A DNA stretch of 64,000 nucleotides from Lactobacillus crispatus. GTDB taxonomy: Bacteria; Bacillota; Bacilli; Lactobacillales; Lactobacillaceae. This document shows, piece after piece, positions 24,958 to 34,059 of the stretch (position 1 is its first letter; each line of letters opens with the position of its first letter). The notes below the pieces were generated by a model. That model had not been told where the DNA came from. It saw only the letters and a list, made by a program, of their open reading frames with translations, and did no database searches. The position numbers and the translations under genes are program-made. The stretch spans positions 1,984,001 to 2,048,000 of the forward strand of contig NZ_CP072197.1 of NCBI RefSeq assembly GCF_018987235.1, read 5' to 3'.

Positions 24958-25235
24958 AAGCTTAGAAGAGATGAGTAATTACTTAAGACTTCTGCAGAGA
25001 GTCGGAGTTGGTGCAAGCCGATGTAGTCGAGAGTAACGAATATGGTCTTGGAGCTATTTTAAAGAGCAAGCTATTAAGTAAGCAATTTACGAGTGACGAT
25101 CGTTACCCCGTCCGAGTCTTCCCAATCCTGGGAGTACTTAGTAAGGAGTTAGCTGTGAAGCTAGCTTGAATTTGGGTGGTAACACGCTTAGGCGTCCCTA
25201 GCATAGAAGTTCTATGCTAAGGGCGCTTTTTATTT
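24958..25235 (+). promoter_or_regulatory. methionine-type T-box riboswitch
   Basis: The leader shows the T-box landmarks in order: stem I with AGAGAGTCGG-(G)TTGGTG-CAAGCCG, the specifier region AACGAATATGG (ATG at 25042-25044 read as a Met codon), the T-box core GGGTGGTAACACGC (25174-25187) and a strong terminator (25191-25235: CCCTAGCATAG against CTATGCTAAGGG plus T run). Uncharged tRNA-Met would pair with it and let transcription continue into the MetE-like gene and luxS. Specifier assignment fits the downstream methionine genes. Confidence 0.9.
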
Positions 25236-25268
25236 TGCTTATTTAATTTTTCAGAAAGGAGCCAGACA

Positions 25269-25388
25269 ATGGATAAACCTATCAAAACTACAAGTTCACG
25301 AATCATCATCAGTAAAAAGGCATTCAACCGAATGTGCACTATTGTCTGGTTGATCTTGATCATCATCGGACTTTTCATCGTTAAATAA
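25269..25388 (+). CDS. 39-aa single-TM peptide in the Met T-box operon
   Basis: AAAGGAG (25254-25260) precedes ATG 25269. The frame is MDKPIKTTSSRIIISKKAFN, then RMC and a hydrophobic helix (TIVWLILIIIGLFIV) ending in Lys. It is the first gene after the T-box and lies 30 bp before the MetE-like gene. A basic N-terminus with one C-terminal helix predicts a membrane peptide with its N-terminus inside. I know of no named family. Its binding site is strong, so expression is likely. Confidence 0.6.
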   Translation: MDKPIKTTSSRIIISKKAFNRMCTIVWLILIIIGLFIVK

Positions 25389-25418
25389 AACATTGAAGCA
25401 AAACTAAGGAGAAAAATT

Positions 25419-26537
25419 ATGACAGAATTACATTACGATATCGTTGGTAGCTTTTTAAGACCTGCAGAATTAAAAAAGGCTCGCGCAGAATTTGAAGAAG
25501 GAAAAATTAAGCAAGAAGAATTAACTCATGTTGAAAATACAGAGATCAGAGAATTAGTTCAAGAAGAAATTGATCATGGTCTTAAAATCGTAACTGATGG
25601 TGAATTTAGAAGAAGTTACTGGCACCTCGATACTTTCTGGGGCTTTGGGGGTATCAAACATACTAAGCAAGCCCACGGCTATTTCTTCCACGATGAAGAA
25701 ACTCGTAACGACTCTGCCCAAGTTGAGGGGAAAATTAAATTTACTGGTAAACATCCAGATCTTTCATCATTTGAATACTTAAAAAAGGTTGTCGATGAAA
25801 CTGGCGCTAACGTAATCCCACGGCAAAGTATTCCAGCTCCCGCACAATTTTACGCAGAACTTGTTCGTGGAGAAGAAAATATTGCCGCACTTAAAAAGAT
25901 TTATAGTTCAGAAGAAGATTTACTCACCGATATTTCTAAAGCATACCGAGACTTAATTTTAGCCTTATACGATGCAGGATGTCGCGACATTAAACTCGAT
26001 GACTGTACTTGGGGTATGATTGTAGATAAGCGCTATTGGAAAAGTCATTTACAAGATGACTTTTCATTAGACGACCTTAAAAGAAAATACTTGAAGCTTA
26101 ACAATGATGCAATCAAAGATTTGACAACAGATTTGCGAATATCAACTCATATTTGTCGCGGTAACTATCACTCAACTTGGGCAGCCCAAGGAGGTTATGG
26201 TCCAGTAGCGGACTATGTTTTTGCTAAAGAAAATGTCGACGCCTTTTATCTTGAATTTGACAATGATAGATCTGGCAGTTTTGATCCAATTGCACAAATT
26301 CCTAACGACAAACTTGTTGTCTTAGGTGTAGTAACTAGTAAAAAAGCAGAATTAGAAGATCCACAAAAATTAATCGCTAGAATTAAAGAAGCAGCTGAAT
26401 TCCACCCATTAAATAATCTAGCCTTAAGCACACAGTGTGGATTCGCTTCTACTGAAGAAGGCAACACCTTAACTGAAGATGACCAGTGGCAAAAGATCAA
26501 GTTGGTTGTCGACACTGCCAAGCAAGTTTGGAGCTAA
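25419..26537 (+). CDS. MetE C-terminal-like methyltransferase (YxjG/YxjH type)
   Basis: A 372-aa protein matching the catalytic half of cobalamin-independent methionine synthase. Zn ligands are visible as His and Cys in the HICRGN motif near 243 and a Cys in LSTQCGFAST near 343; FEYD-like LEFDNDRSG is also typical. B. subtilis YxjG/YxjH are homologues and make methionine from homocysteine with a methyl donor that need not be a folate. Control by a Met T-box and linkage with luxS (S-ribosylhomocysteine to homocysteine) support a role in methionine recycling. Confidence 0.85.
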   Translation: MTELHYDIVGSFLRPAELKKARAEFEEGKIKQEELTHVENTEIRELVQEEIDHGLKIVTDGEFRRSYWHLDTFWGFGGIKHTKQAHGYFFHDEETRNDSAQVEGKIKFTGKHPDLSSFEYLKKVVDETGANVIPRQSIPAPAQFYAELVRGEENIAALKKIYSSEEDLLTDISKAYRDLILALYDAGCRDIKLDDCTWGMIVDKRYWKSHLQDDFSLDDLKRKYLKLNNDAIKDLTTDLRISTHICRGNYHSTWAAQGGYGPVADYVFAKENVDAFYLEFDNDRSGSFDPIAQIPNDKLVVLGVVTSKKAELEDPQKLIARIKEAAEFHPLNNLALSTQCGFASTEEGNTLTEDDQWQKIKLVVDTAKQVWS

Positions 26538-26595
26538 ATGGCAATTAACTAGTTAAAATAAAGATAAATAGATTTAGACAAAGGAGAAAAAAATT

Positions 26596-27072
26596 ATGGG
26601 AAAAGTTGAAAGTTTTGAATTAGATCATACTAAAGTTAAGGCACCTTACGTTCGTTTAATCACTGTTGAAAAAGGCCAAAAAGGTGACCAGATTAGCAAC
26701 TTCGATTTGCGTTTAGTTCAACCTAATAAGAACGCCATTCCTACTGGCGGCTTGCACACGATTGAACACCTTTTAGCCGGTCTTTTACGTGACCGCATCA
26801 ACGGCTACATTGACTGTTCACCGTTTGGCTGTCGGACTGGCTTCCATCTTTTAGTTTGGGGCACCCCATCAACTACTGAAGTTGCCAAGGCACTTAAGGA
26901 GTCATTAGAAGAAATCCGTGACAACATTAAATGGGAAGACGTACCAGGAACGACAATTGAATCTTGTGGTAATTATCGCGACCACTCATTATTCTCAGCT
27001 AAGCAATGGTCAAGAGATATTTTGGCTGAAGGCATTTCTGATGACCAATTTGAAAGACATGTGGTTGAATAA
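26596..27072 (+). CDS. luxS: S-ribosylhomocysteine lyase LuxS
   Basis: A 158-aa enzyme with the metal-binding HTIEH motif at residues 54-58 and the catalytic Cys in SCGNYRDHS near 123. It converts S-ribosylhomocysteine to homocysteine plus DPD, the precursor of AI-2. AAAGGAG precedes the start. It is the last gene of the T-box operon, so both AI-2 formation and homocysteine supply would respond to charging of tRNA-Met. Confidence 0.96.
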   Translation: MGKVESFELDHTKVKAPYVRLITVEKGQKGDQISNFDLRLVQPNKNAIPTGGLHTIEHLLAGLLRDRINGYIDCSPFGCRTGFHLLVWGTPSTTEVAKALKESLEEIRDNIKWEDVPGTTIESCGNYRDHSLFSAKQWSRDILAEGISDDQFERHVVE

Positions 27073-27106
27073 AATTTAAAGGTTTAACTGAAAAATAGTA
27101 AATAAT

Positions 27107-27153
27107 TAAAAAAGCTAGCAATTCATTTTAGTGAACTACTAGCTCTTATTTTT
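27107..27153. terminator. bidirectional terminator between luxS and lctP
   Basis: AGCTAG-TGAA and its complement AGTTCA-CTAGCT form a long imperfect stem with A/T runs on both sides. Confidence 0.75.
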
Positions 27154-27157
27154 TCAC

Positions 27158-28672
27158 TTATATCATCCCGGCAACTAAGCCAACTATATACAAGAAGACA
27201 CAGCAGACTACCAAATACAAACCGCCCCACTTGACCGTTTCTTTTAGGATCTCGCCTTCGTCTCCCTCACGATTAATTGAGCCGGTCGCTACTGCAATAT
27301 TCTGCGGTGAAAGCATCCCCGCCGTGGCCCCTGTCATGTTCGAGGCTACAACCCAGTACTTACTTACGCCTAAGTCCGTTGCTGCAGTATACTGCAAATT
27401 ACCAAATAAAACATTAGCTGATGTAGCAGATCCTGTTAAAAATGTTCCTAGTGCACCAATTAACGGCGCAAACAATGGATAAACTGGTCCTAAAAGGCCA
27501 ACCAAGGCCACTGCTAATGCATTCGTCATACCAGCATAAACCATTACCTTAGCCAAGCCTACAATCGCACAAACTGTAATTGTAGTTTTCCATACGCTTT
27601 TTATCGATTGTCCTAATATTTGCATCATTTTTTTCAAGCTGACACCCTGAATCGCCCCACCAATTAATGTAGCTACAAAAATTAATGTTCCAGGAGAAGA
27701 TAACCAACTAATTGACAATGTATTTGGGTTCTTTCCTGTATAAACAACAAGATTAGTGGTTACTTTATTAAGTACATCATTGACAGTTGGAACTAATGAA
27801 GAAGCAAAGATCACGAAGATAAAGACCAAAATAAATGGTGAACACGCCTTGAGCATTTCCTTAGCATTTGGGCGTAAAACATCTGGCTCTTCTTCATCAT
27901 CATGCCATCTAGTTAATAAGACTGTAATCGCAATTGAACACAATGAGCCAACAATTGCAGGCAATTCTGCCCCTACAAATTTTGCAGCTATTACCTGGGG
28001 AATAGCCATTCCCAGTCCTGACATCAATGTAATAAAGCCTACACCTTTAATTGCCTTAATGCTGCCTTCAGTCAAGATAACTAAAATAAATGGTACCAGT
28101 ATTACCAAAATAGATAATTGCAATGTCACGATGAAGGATAGTTTTTCTTGATGTAGACCCGTCACTTCAGCTAAAGTTAAAACTGGTAATCCAATTGCAC
28201 CAAAAGCCGTCGCAGTTGTATTAGCAATCAAACTAATGACTGACGCGCGAATCGGATCCAAGCCAAAGGCAATCAATATTCCTGCCGCAATTGCTACCGC
28301 AGTCCCAAAGCCAGCGATTGATTCTAAAAAGCCACCAAATCCCCAAGCAATAATCAAAACAATAATCCGCTTATCGGTTGAAATCGTCGCCAGCATATTT
28401 TGAATAGTTTCCATACCGCCAGATTCTGTAGTAACGTTATATGCAAATAAAGCCATGACAATAACAAACATAATCGGCCAAATGCCCATGATAATGCCTT
28501 CTAGCGCCCCACTTGCCGTATCTAGCACCGATAATTTAAAACTAAAGACTGCTAACACCATCGTCAAAATTAAGCCAATGACACAAGCGCGTGCAGCTGG
28601 CATTCGCATAACTCCCAGCGAAATAATCAACCAAACGATCGGCAACAATGCGATCGCAAATCTAATCCACAT
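27158..28672 (-). CDS. lctP: L-lactate permease LctP
   Basis: A 504-aa membrane protein with 12-14 helices of the lactate permease family (WIRFAIALLPIVWLI start, ESIAGFGTAVAIAAGIL, TGSATSANVLFGNLQ motif near the end, NMTGATAGMLSPQNIAVA). It moves lactate with protons; in lactobacilli it may export or exchange lactate. The start is ATG 28672 behind GGAGG. Upstream is a 170-bp region with a plus-strand terminator but no gene. Confidence 0.88.
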   Translation of the reverse strand: MWIRFAIALLPIVWLIISLGVMRMPAARACVIGLILTMVLAVFSFKLSVLDTASGALEGIIMGIWPIMFVIVMALFAYNVTTESGGMETIQNMLATISTDKRIIVLIIAWGFGGFLESIAGFGTAVAIAAGILIAFGLDPIRASVISLIANTTATAFGAIGLPVLTLAEVTGLHQEKLSFIVTLQLSILVILVPFILVILTEGSIKAIKGVGFITLMSGLGMAIPQVIAAKFVGAELPAIVGSLCSIAITVLLTRWHDDEEEPDVLRPNAKEMLKACSPFILVFIFVIFASSLVPTVNDVLNKVTTNLVVYTGKNPNTLSISWLSSPGTLIFVATLIGGAIQGVSLKKMMQILGQSIKSVWKTTITVCAIVGLAKVMVYAGMTNALAVALVGLLGPVYPLFAPLIGALGTFLTGSATSANVLFGNLQYTAATDLGVSKYWVVASNMTGATAGMLSPQNIAVATGSINREGDEGEILKETVKWGGLYLVVCCVFLYIVGLVAGMI

Positions 28673-28849
28673 CAAAATCCTCCATCATCAAAAGTGTTGT
28701 ACTATATTATTTAATCATGATTTGGGTAAAAAGTTAAAATAAGACACAAAATTTTAGTTAAAATTACAATTTTCACAAATTTCACTTGCAAGTTTAACCA
28801 ACAAACTATATAACAATTAATGGAAAGTAAAATTTCTCACATCATGTTT

Positions 28850-28883
28850 GAACTACTCCGTGGAATAGAGTAGTTCTTTTTTT
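28850..28883 (+). terminator. orphan plus-strand terminator upstream of lctP
   Basis: GAACTACTC (28850-28858) pairs with GAGTAGTTC (28868-28876), followed by seven T. No plus-strand gene ends nearby; 28680-28849 is otherwise empty. It could end a small RNA. Confidence 0.7.
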
Positions 28884-28887
28884 GCGT

Positions 28888-28930
28888 AAAAAAATAGCCA
28901 GACCGAATTCAGCCTGACTTCTGTTTTTTT
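28888..28930 (-). terminator. terminator of the metal transporter operon
   Basis: On the minus strand GTCAGGC and GTCTGGC arms (wobble pairs) are followed by seven T; the arms overlap the permease stop. Confidence 0.6.
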
Positions 28931-29723
28931 AGCGATGTTTAATTACGTGAATACCATAAGCGATTAAGTAAATTACCACTTCGATCGTTGCAATAAAGAA
29001 AGTTACCGGCCAGTTGGTGATAAAGCCGAGATACAGTCCAGCCCACACGCCAACTAAAGCGAAAAACACGGACCAACTGATCATTGCTGGTATTGTTTTA
29101 CCAATATAGCGCGCCGTTGAAGATGGCAATGTTAATAGAATGAAGACTAGCAATGAACCAACAATCTGGGCACCGATAGCAACTGACATAGCCAAGGCTA
29201 CCAAGAAAGCAATACCAACCCAGCCAGTATGTACACCATGTGCAACGGCACCGATATGGTCAAATGAGTCAAAATTCAAGCTTCGAGCTACCAAAATAAT
29301 TAATAGTAAAACTAGAATTGACAAAACCACTAGCTGAATCACGCCTTGTTTATCAACACCGATGATACTACCAAACAGAATATTAGTAGCGTAACGGCTA
29401 TTTGATCCAGAAATGGCTAAGAACAGCACACCTAGCCCAATAAACAGAGCTGAGATCGCACTAACTGACGATTCTTTTTGATCGCTGTGCAAGGACAATT
29501 CTCCTACTCCAATTGAACCGAGCAAGGTAAATAGTAGCATCCCCCATAACGGTGCAATGCCGATAAAGACGGCAAAAGCTGCTCCAGCAAAGCCGATTTC
29601 TGACAGTGTGTGAGCTAAAAAAGCATAACTCCGTGCTACTACATATACACCGACCACGCCACAGGTAATCGCAATGAATGTACTAGCTAAGAAGGCATAA
29701 CGCATAAATTCGTATTGAAACAT
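28929..29723 (-). CDS. zinc/manganese ABC transporter permease
   Basis: A 264-aa membrane protein with eight or so helices of the ZnuB/MtsB (ABC-3) family: AHTLSEIGFAGAAFAVFIG near the front and a DKQGVIQL segment. It forms the membrane channel of the metal importer encoded with the ATPase and binding protein. Its ATG overlaps the ATPase stop (TAATG), a sign of tight coupling. Confidence 0.85.
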   Translation of the reverse strand: MFQYEFMRYAFLASTFIAITCGVVGVYVVARSYAFLAHTLSEIGFAGAAFAVFIGIAPLWGMLLFTLLGSIGVGELSLHSDQKESSVSAISALFIGLGVLFLAISGSNSRYATNILFGSIIGVDKQGVIQLVVLSILVLLLIILVARSLNFDSFDHIGAVAHGVHTGWVGIAFLVALAMSVAIGAQIVGSLLVFILLTLPSSTARYIGKTIPAMISWSVFFALVGVWAGLYLGFITNWPVTFFIATIEVVIYLIAYGIHVIKHR

Positions 29724-30370
29724 TATTCGAAATCCTCCTTAAATTTATCCATCTTTCCTTGCCTGATCGTTCCCTTATTTAAATATAGATAATCAGTCAT
29801 ATACTTTTTAGCTAAAGGAATATCATGAGTGACAAACAAAACGGTAATTTTGTGTTCACGATTCAGGTGCTTGATTAATCCCATCAATTCTTCCTTAGCA
29901 GCCGGATCTAGGCTAGCTGTTGCTTCATCTAAGATGATCATATTGGGATGATCAAGTAGAGCCTGCGCTAAATATGCACGTTGTTTTTGTCCACCTGATG
30001 CCTCACCCATTCGGGTATTCTGAATCTTTTCTAAATGAGTTTCTTCTAACTGATGATCAATCTGTTCCTTAACCTTTTTGGTCTTAAACAATGGGGCGTT
30101 AAGTCCAATAAATGCGCGAATCGACAATGGATACTCCGCATCAATATTTCTAAACTGGGGTACATAACCTAACTTAACGTCTGAATCAAACTTAAAGTTG
30201 CCCGCAGTCGGCTTTAACATCCCCATTAAAATCTTAATTAAGGTGGTCTTCCCTGTTCCATTAGGTCCAAGTAGTGCAGTCATTGACCCGTCTTCAAGCT
30301 GAAAACTCAAATCTTGAAAAACATCTTTAGTATCAAATCTCATCGAGAGATCATTTACTTCTAAAATCAC
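29723..30370 (-). CDS. zinc/manganese ABC transporter ATPase, GTG start
   Basis: A 215-aa ATPase with Walker A GPNGTGKTT, Q-loop, the signature EASGGQKQRAYLA and Walker B MIILDEATASLD, followed by VTHD. It energises import through the ABC-3 permease. The start is GTG at 30370, 5 bp behind GGAG; no ATG gives a full N-terminus. It lies 26 bp after the binding-protein gene. Confidence 0.87.
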   Translation of the reverse strand: MILEVNDLSMRFDTKDVFQDLSFQLEDGSMTALLGPNGTGKTTLIKILMGMLKPTAGNFKFDSDVKLGYVPQFRNIDAEYPLSIRAFIGLNAPLFKTKKVKEQIDHQLEETHLEKIQNTRMGEASGGQKQRAYLAQALLDHPNMIILDEATASLDPAAKEELMGLIKHLNREHKITVLFVTHDIPLAKKYMTDYLYLNKGTIRQGKMDKFKEDFE

Positions 30371-30396
30371 TCTTCTCCCCCCTCCCTAAGTTGCTA

Positions 30397-31293
30397 TTAT
30401 TTTTCTATTTTAGCCAAATTTTGATAATTTTCTTTCATCCAAGCCAAGTAAGTAGTGTGGTTAGGAATAGTCTCCCGCACATTTAACACTGGAATATTAT
30501 TTTCCTTAGCTAATTTTACAAATGACTTCACAGTTGAACTGCTTGCCTGTGTATTGTTAACAAAGAATGCAATCTTCTTTGCTTTAATTTCATTATTCAT
30601 TTGATTAATCATCTTAGGACTCGGATCAGTACCATTCTCAATTGCTTCTTCAAAGCCCTTATCCCCAATCTTGTATCCTGCTTCTCTTAAAGCATAATCA
30701 AAGACAGGTTCACTAACAAAGACTGGCTTACTATTTTTCTTATTAGTCTTCACCAATTGTTTAACTTGATTAATCTTAGCTAAATACTTGTCACCATTAG
30801 CTTTAAAATAAGCTGCATGCTTTTTATCAAGCCTAGATAAACGCTTAACTAGGTAATTAACATACTTGGTTGGCATACTTAGATTGTACCAAATATGCGG
30901 ATTATCCCCCTTCTTTAATCCCATCAAGTCTTCACCAACTAAGACAGGCTTTTTGCTAACAGAACTAGCTAGCTTATTCATCCAAGAATCATAGCCTAAG
31001 CCATTAGCAACAATAATATTTGCCTTGGTCAATTCTTTAGCATCTGCCGTAGTTGGTTCAAAATCATGAGGATCAGTACTGCTATTGCTAATGATTGCCT
31101 TAGCCGTACCATATTTTCCTACAACATTTTTAGCAATATCTGCATAAACATTGGTGGTGGTAATGATCGAGACTTTACCCGAATTGCTCGTCGAATTTGA
31201 TCTATTCGAGCAAGCTGAAACTAACAGCGCAATAACGCCAATTAGTCCCAAAAAAGAGATTAACTTCGTAATTTTAGATTTCGCATTTTGCAT
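30397..31293 (-). CDS. zinc/manganese-binding lipoprotein
   Basis: A 298-aa solute-binding protein of the ZnuA/AdcA/MntC cluster. The N-terminal lipoprotein signal ends in LLVSACSN (lipobox LVSAC). Metal ligands are seen as His in DPHDFEP, His in NPHIWYN, Glu in FVSEPVFDY and Asp in NGTDPSP. There is no His-rich loop, so it may favour Mn or Zn. I chose ATG 31293, with AAGGAGG seven bases before. The operon has two palindromes upstream and an arsR-type gene next to it, which suggests metal control. Confidence 0.85.
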   Translation of the reverse strand: MQNAKSKITKLISFLGLIGVIALLVSACSNRSNSTSNSGKVSIITTTNVYADIAKNVVGKYGTAKAIISNSSTDPHDFEPTTADAKELTKANIIVANGLGYDSWMNKLASSVSKKPVLVGEDLMGLKKGDNPHIWYNLSMPTKYVNYLVKRLSRLDKKHAAYFKANGDKYLAKINQVKQLVKTNKKNSKPVFVSEPVFDYALREAGYKIGDKGFEEAIENGTDPSPKMINQMNNEIKAKKIAFFVNNTQASSSTVKSFVKLAKENNIPVLNVRETIPNHTTYLAWMKENYQNLAKIEK

Positions 31294-31350
31294 AAAATAT
31301 CCTCCTTGTGCAAAATAAAAAAGCATTTAAGTTAGAAAATTCAGCATAAA

Positions 31351-31369
31351 TTCTAACTAAAAGTTAGAA
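31351..31369. promoter_or_regulatory. palindrome upstream of the metal operon
   Basis: TTCTAAC and its complement GTTAGAA around a 5-base centre (TTCTAACTAAAAGTTAGAA), 60 bp upstream of the binding-protein start. Candidate operator. Confidence 0.5.
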
Positions 31370-31508
31370 TAATCTAGTTAATTACATATGTCAACATATT
31401 TTTGCATAGACAAATAGCACCAGTCTCCCATAAGCCTGATGCTATCAATAATTTAAGTCATAAAATTTTGCTGAATTTTATTAAATGCTTTGTTCTAAAA
31501 TTACATTA

Positions 31509-31532
31509 TTATATAAACATATTTTTATATAA
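31509..31532. promoter_or_regulatory. ArsR-type operator candidate
   Basis: TTATATAAA and TTTATATAA are perfect arms around a 6-base centre, 14 bp past the arsR stop. AT-rich long palindromes of this shape are typical ArsR/SmtB sites. Confidence 0.45.
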
Positions 31533-31545
31533 TTGTCAAACTAAA

Positions 31546-31833
31546 CTAAAATTCTTCCTTCACGTGCTGACGCAAAACATCTAAGATTTTAATCACATGC
31601 TTATCTTCTAAGCTATAATAGCGCTCCTGCCTAACCCGCTCGCTCTTAACTAGCTTAGCCTCTTCCAAAATACGCAAGTGACGCGAAATAGCTGGCTGAC
31701 TAACATCAAACTGCTTAACTAAATTATTAACACTACTTTTTTGATTATCATTTAAATAATATAGGATTTGAATTCGAATCGGATGATTCAACGCTCTAGT
31801 AATCCGAATAATTTGCTCGTCCAATTTCTTCAC
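31546..31833 (-). CDS. ArsR-family regulator, GTG start
   Basis: A 95-aa winged-helix regulator of the ArsR/SmtB family: ALNHPIRIQILYYL, the recognition helix in FDVSQPAISRHLRILEEA, and wing VRQERYYSL. There is no obvious metal-binding CVC motif, so it could sense another signal or use distal His/Asp sites. GTG at 31833 is the only upstream start; the ribosome binding site is weak. It is co-oriented with and directly upstream of the metal transporter operon. Confidence 0.82.
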   Translation of the reverse strand: MKKLDEQIIRITRALNHPIRIQILYYLNDNQKSSVNNLVKQFDVSQPAISRHLRILEEAKLVKSERVRQERYYSLEDKHVIKILDVLRQHVKEEF

Positions 31834-31875
31834 CCATTCATACTTTTTAATTTATTATAGCTTAAATTTAGGTAC

Positions 31876-31901
31876 AAAAAAACGCTACCCTTCGGGTAGC
31901 G
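31876..31901 (-). terminator. terminator of the fructose operon
   Basis: CGCTACC and GGTAGCG around CTTCG, then seven T on the minus strand. Confidence 0.85.
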
Positions 31902-32041
31902 CAAAACATAACAGAGTATCTTGATTTAAGTAGAGATCATCAAGATATTTATATTATAATACGTTTTTGCCAAAATGTATTGTTTTTTGATTAATAACCA
32001 GAATTATTTAATAATACTAATATTCGATATTACTTATAGTA

Positions 32042-34039
32042 TTATTCGTTTGGGTCTTCTTTGACATTCTTCTTCCAGAAACTCATGATTAAACCAGCAA
32101 CGATTGAACCAATAATAGTAGCTAGGAAGTAGAATAAGATGTGGCTTGGACCACCGATGTTACCAGCAAGTGGTGATACCCAAAGACCACCGTGAGGAGC
32201 TGGGACACCAACGTGCCATAAACCAACTAAAGCACCACCGACAGCTGAACCAATGATACATGATGGAATTACACGACCTGGGTCAGCAGCAGCAAATGGA
32301 ATAGCACCTTCAGTAATGAATGAGAAGCCTAATACCCAGTTAGAAACACCGGCACGACGTTCTTCTACAGTGTACTTGTTCTTGAAGAATGTAGTACCAA
32401 TTGCAGTAGCAAATGGTGGAACCATACCACCCACCATTACAGCAGCCATCAAGATAGCAGCAGTAGCTGAGTGAGGGTCGTTAGCAAATGCACCTGAAGC
32501 GAAGACATAAGCAGCCTTGTTGAAAGGACCACCCATATCGATTGACATCATTCCGGCAAGGATAGTGGTCAAAAGTACCAAGTTACCAGTACCCATTCCG
32601 TTCAAGAAATGAGTAATAGCAAAGTTAATGCCACTAAAGATTGGGTTAATGATGTAGAACATAATTGCTGCAATAAAGAGCAATCCTAAAATTGGATAGA
32701 ACAGCATTGGCTTCATACCTTCAACAGAACGAGGTAATTTAGCAAATACTTTCTTCAAACCAACCATCAAGTAACCAGCAATAAAACCAGCAGCAATACC
32801 GCCTAAGAAGCCGGCTGGTGAAGTTGCGTGAGCTTGAACGTTAACTTGGAATTGACCGTTAACAATAGAGGCCATGTAACCACCAACAAAACCTGGCATT
32901 AAGGCTGGCAAATCACCGATTGATTCAGCGATATAGGCTGCCAAAACTGGAACCATGAAGGCAAATGCCAAGTTACCAGCATTGTTTAAAAAGATGAAAG
33001 CAGGAGTCTTAGCGCCACCCATGTAGTTTTCTACGATGAATGAGATGGCCATTAAGATACCACCACCAATAACGAATGGAAGCATGTGACTAATACCATT
33101 CATCAAGTTCTTGTAGATACCTGCCCACAAACCTGGCTTCTCAGTTGATGAAGATTCAGTTGACTTGTCTTGAGCACTTGCACGGTAAACATCAGCCTTA
33201 CCACCCATAATGTCATCAATCAATTCGCCTGGCTTGTTAATTCCATCAACAACAGGACGGTTAACTAAGTGCTTGCCGTCAAAACGTGGCATATCAACTT
33301 TCTTATCAGAAGCGATAATAACACCTTTAGCACGCTTGATTTCATCAGGAGTCAACTTATCCTTAACCCCTTCTGAACCGTTAGTTTCAATTCTAACTTC
33401 GATGCCGCGCTTCTTACCTTCCTTAATCAAGGCTTCTTGAGCCATGTAAGTGTGGGCAATACCGTTAATACATGCAGTAACACCAACAATCAATGGCTTG
33501 TTGTCGTCATCACTTGTACCTTGAGCCTTAGCAGCTTCCTTAGCCTTCTTAGCTTCAGCTGCCTTCTTGTCTTCTTCGTCTTTTTTAGCTTCAGCCTTTT
33601 CAAAAAGATCGATAACTTCTTCAGGAGTCTTAGTATTCTTCAAAGCTTCAACTAAATCAGGATCAATTAACAAACCTGAAAGTTTTGCTAATGCTTGAAG
33701 GTGAGTATTGTCAGCACCATCTGGTGCAGTAATCATGAAGAATAAGTGAACTGGTTGACCATCAAGTGAATTATAGTCAATTCCTTCCTTACTCTTGGCA
33801 AATAATACGCGTGCCTTGTTAATAGATTTGTTACGTGCGTGAGGCATCGCAATTCCGCCACCAATACCAGTAGTTGATTCGTTTTCACGTGCCCAGATTG
33901 ACTTAATAAAAGCATCTTCGTCGTTAACGATATCAGTTGCTACTTCAAGGTCAGCCATTTCTTTAATGGCATCTTCTTTGTTCTTAGCCTTAAGCTCCAT
34001 AATCATGGAGTCAGGGCTTAAAATATCCTTGATTCTCAT
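32042..34039 (-). CDS. fruA: fructose PTS enzyme IIABC
   Basis: A 665-aa fusion. EIIA (about 1-150) has its phospho-His in AMPHARN near 63. A charged Lys/Ala/Glu-rich linker follows, then EIIB (about 180-290) with the phospho-Cys in TACINGIAHTYMAQ near 190, and EIIC with about nine helices (GPFNKAAYVFA, GAIPFAAADP motifs). It imports fructose as fructose 1-phosphate, the substrate of the upstream fruK product. Last gene of fruR-fruK-fruA. Confidence 0.93.
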   Translation of the reverse strand: MRIKDILSPDSMIMELKAKNKEDAIKEMADLEVATDIVNDEDAFIKSIWARENESTTGIGGGIAMPHARNKSINKARVLFAKSKEGIDYNSLDGQPVHLFFMITAPDGADNTHLQALAKLSGLLIDPDLVEALKNTKTPEEVIDLFEKAEAKKDEEDKKAAEAKKAKEAAKAQGTSDDDNKPLIVGVTACINGIAHTYMAQEALIKEGKKRGIEVRIETNGSEGVKDKLTPDEIKRAKGVIIASDKKVDMPRFDGKHLVNRPVVDGINKPGELIDDIMGGKADVYRASAQDKSTESSSTEKPGLWAGIYKNLMNGISHMLPFVIGGGILMAISFIVENYMGGAKTPAFIFLNNAGNLAFAFMVPVLAAYIAESIGDLPALMPGFVGGYMASIVNGQFQVNVQAHATSPAGFLGGIAAGFIAGYLMVGLKKVFAKLPRSVEGMKPMLFYPILGLLFIAAIMFYIINPIFSGINFAITHFLNGMGTGNLVLLTTILAGMMSIDMGGPFNKAAYVFASGAFANDPHSATAAILMAAVMVGGMVPPFATAIGTTFFKNKYTVEERRAGVSNWVLGFSFITEGAIPFAAADPGRVIPSCIIGSAVGGALVGLWHVGVPAPHGGLWVSPLAGNIGGPSHILFYFLATIIGSIVAGLIMSFWKKNVKEDPNE

Positions 34040-34059
34040 ATTTTTCCCCTCGTTTTTTA

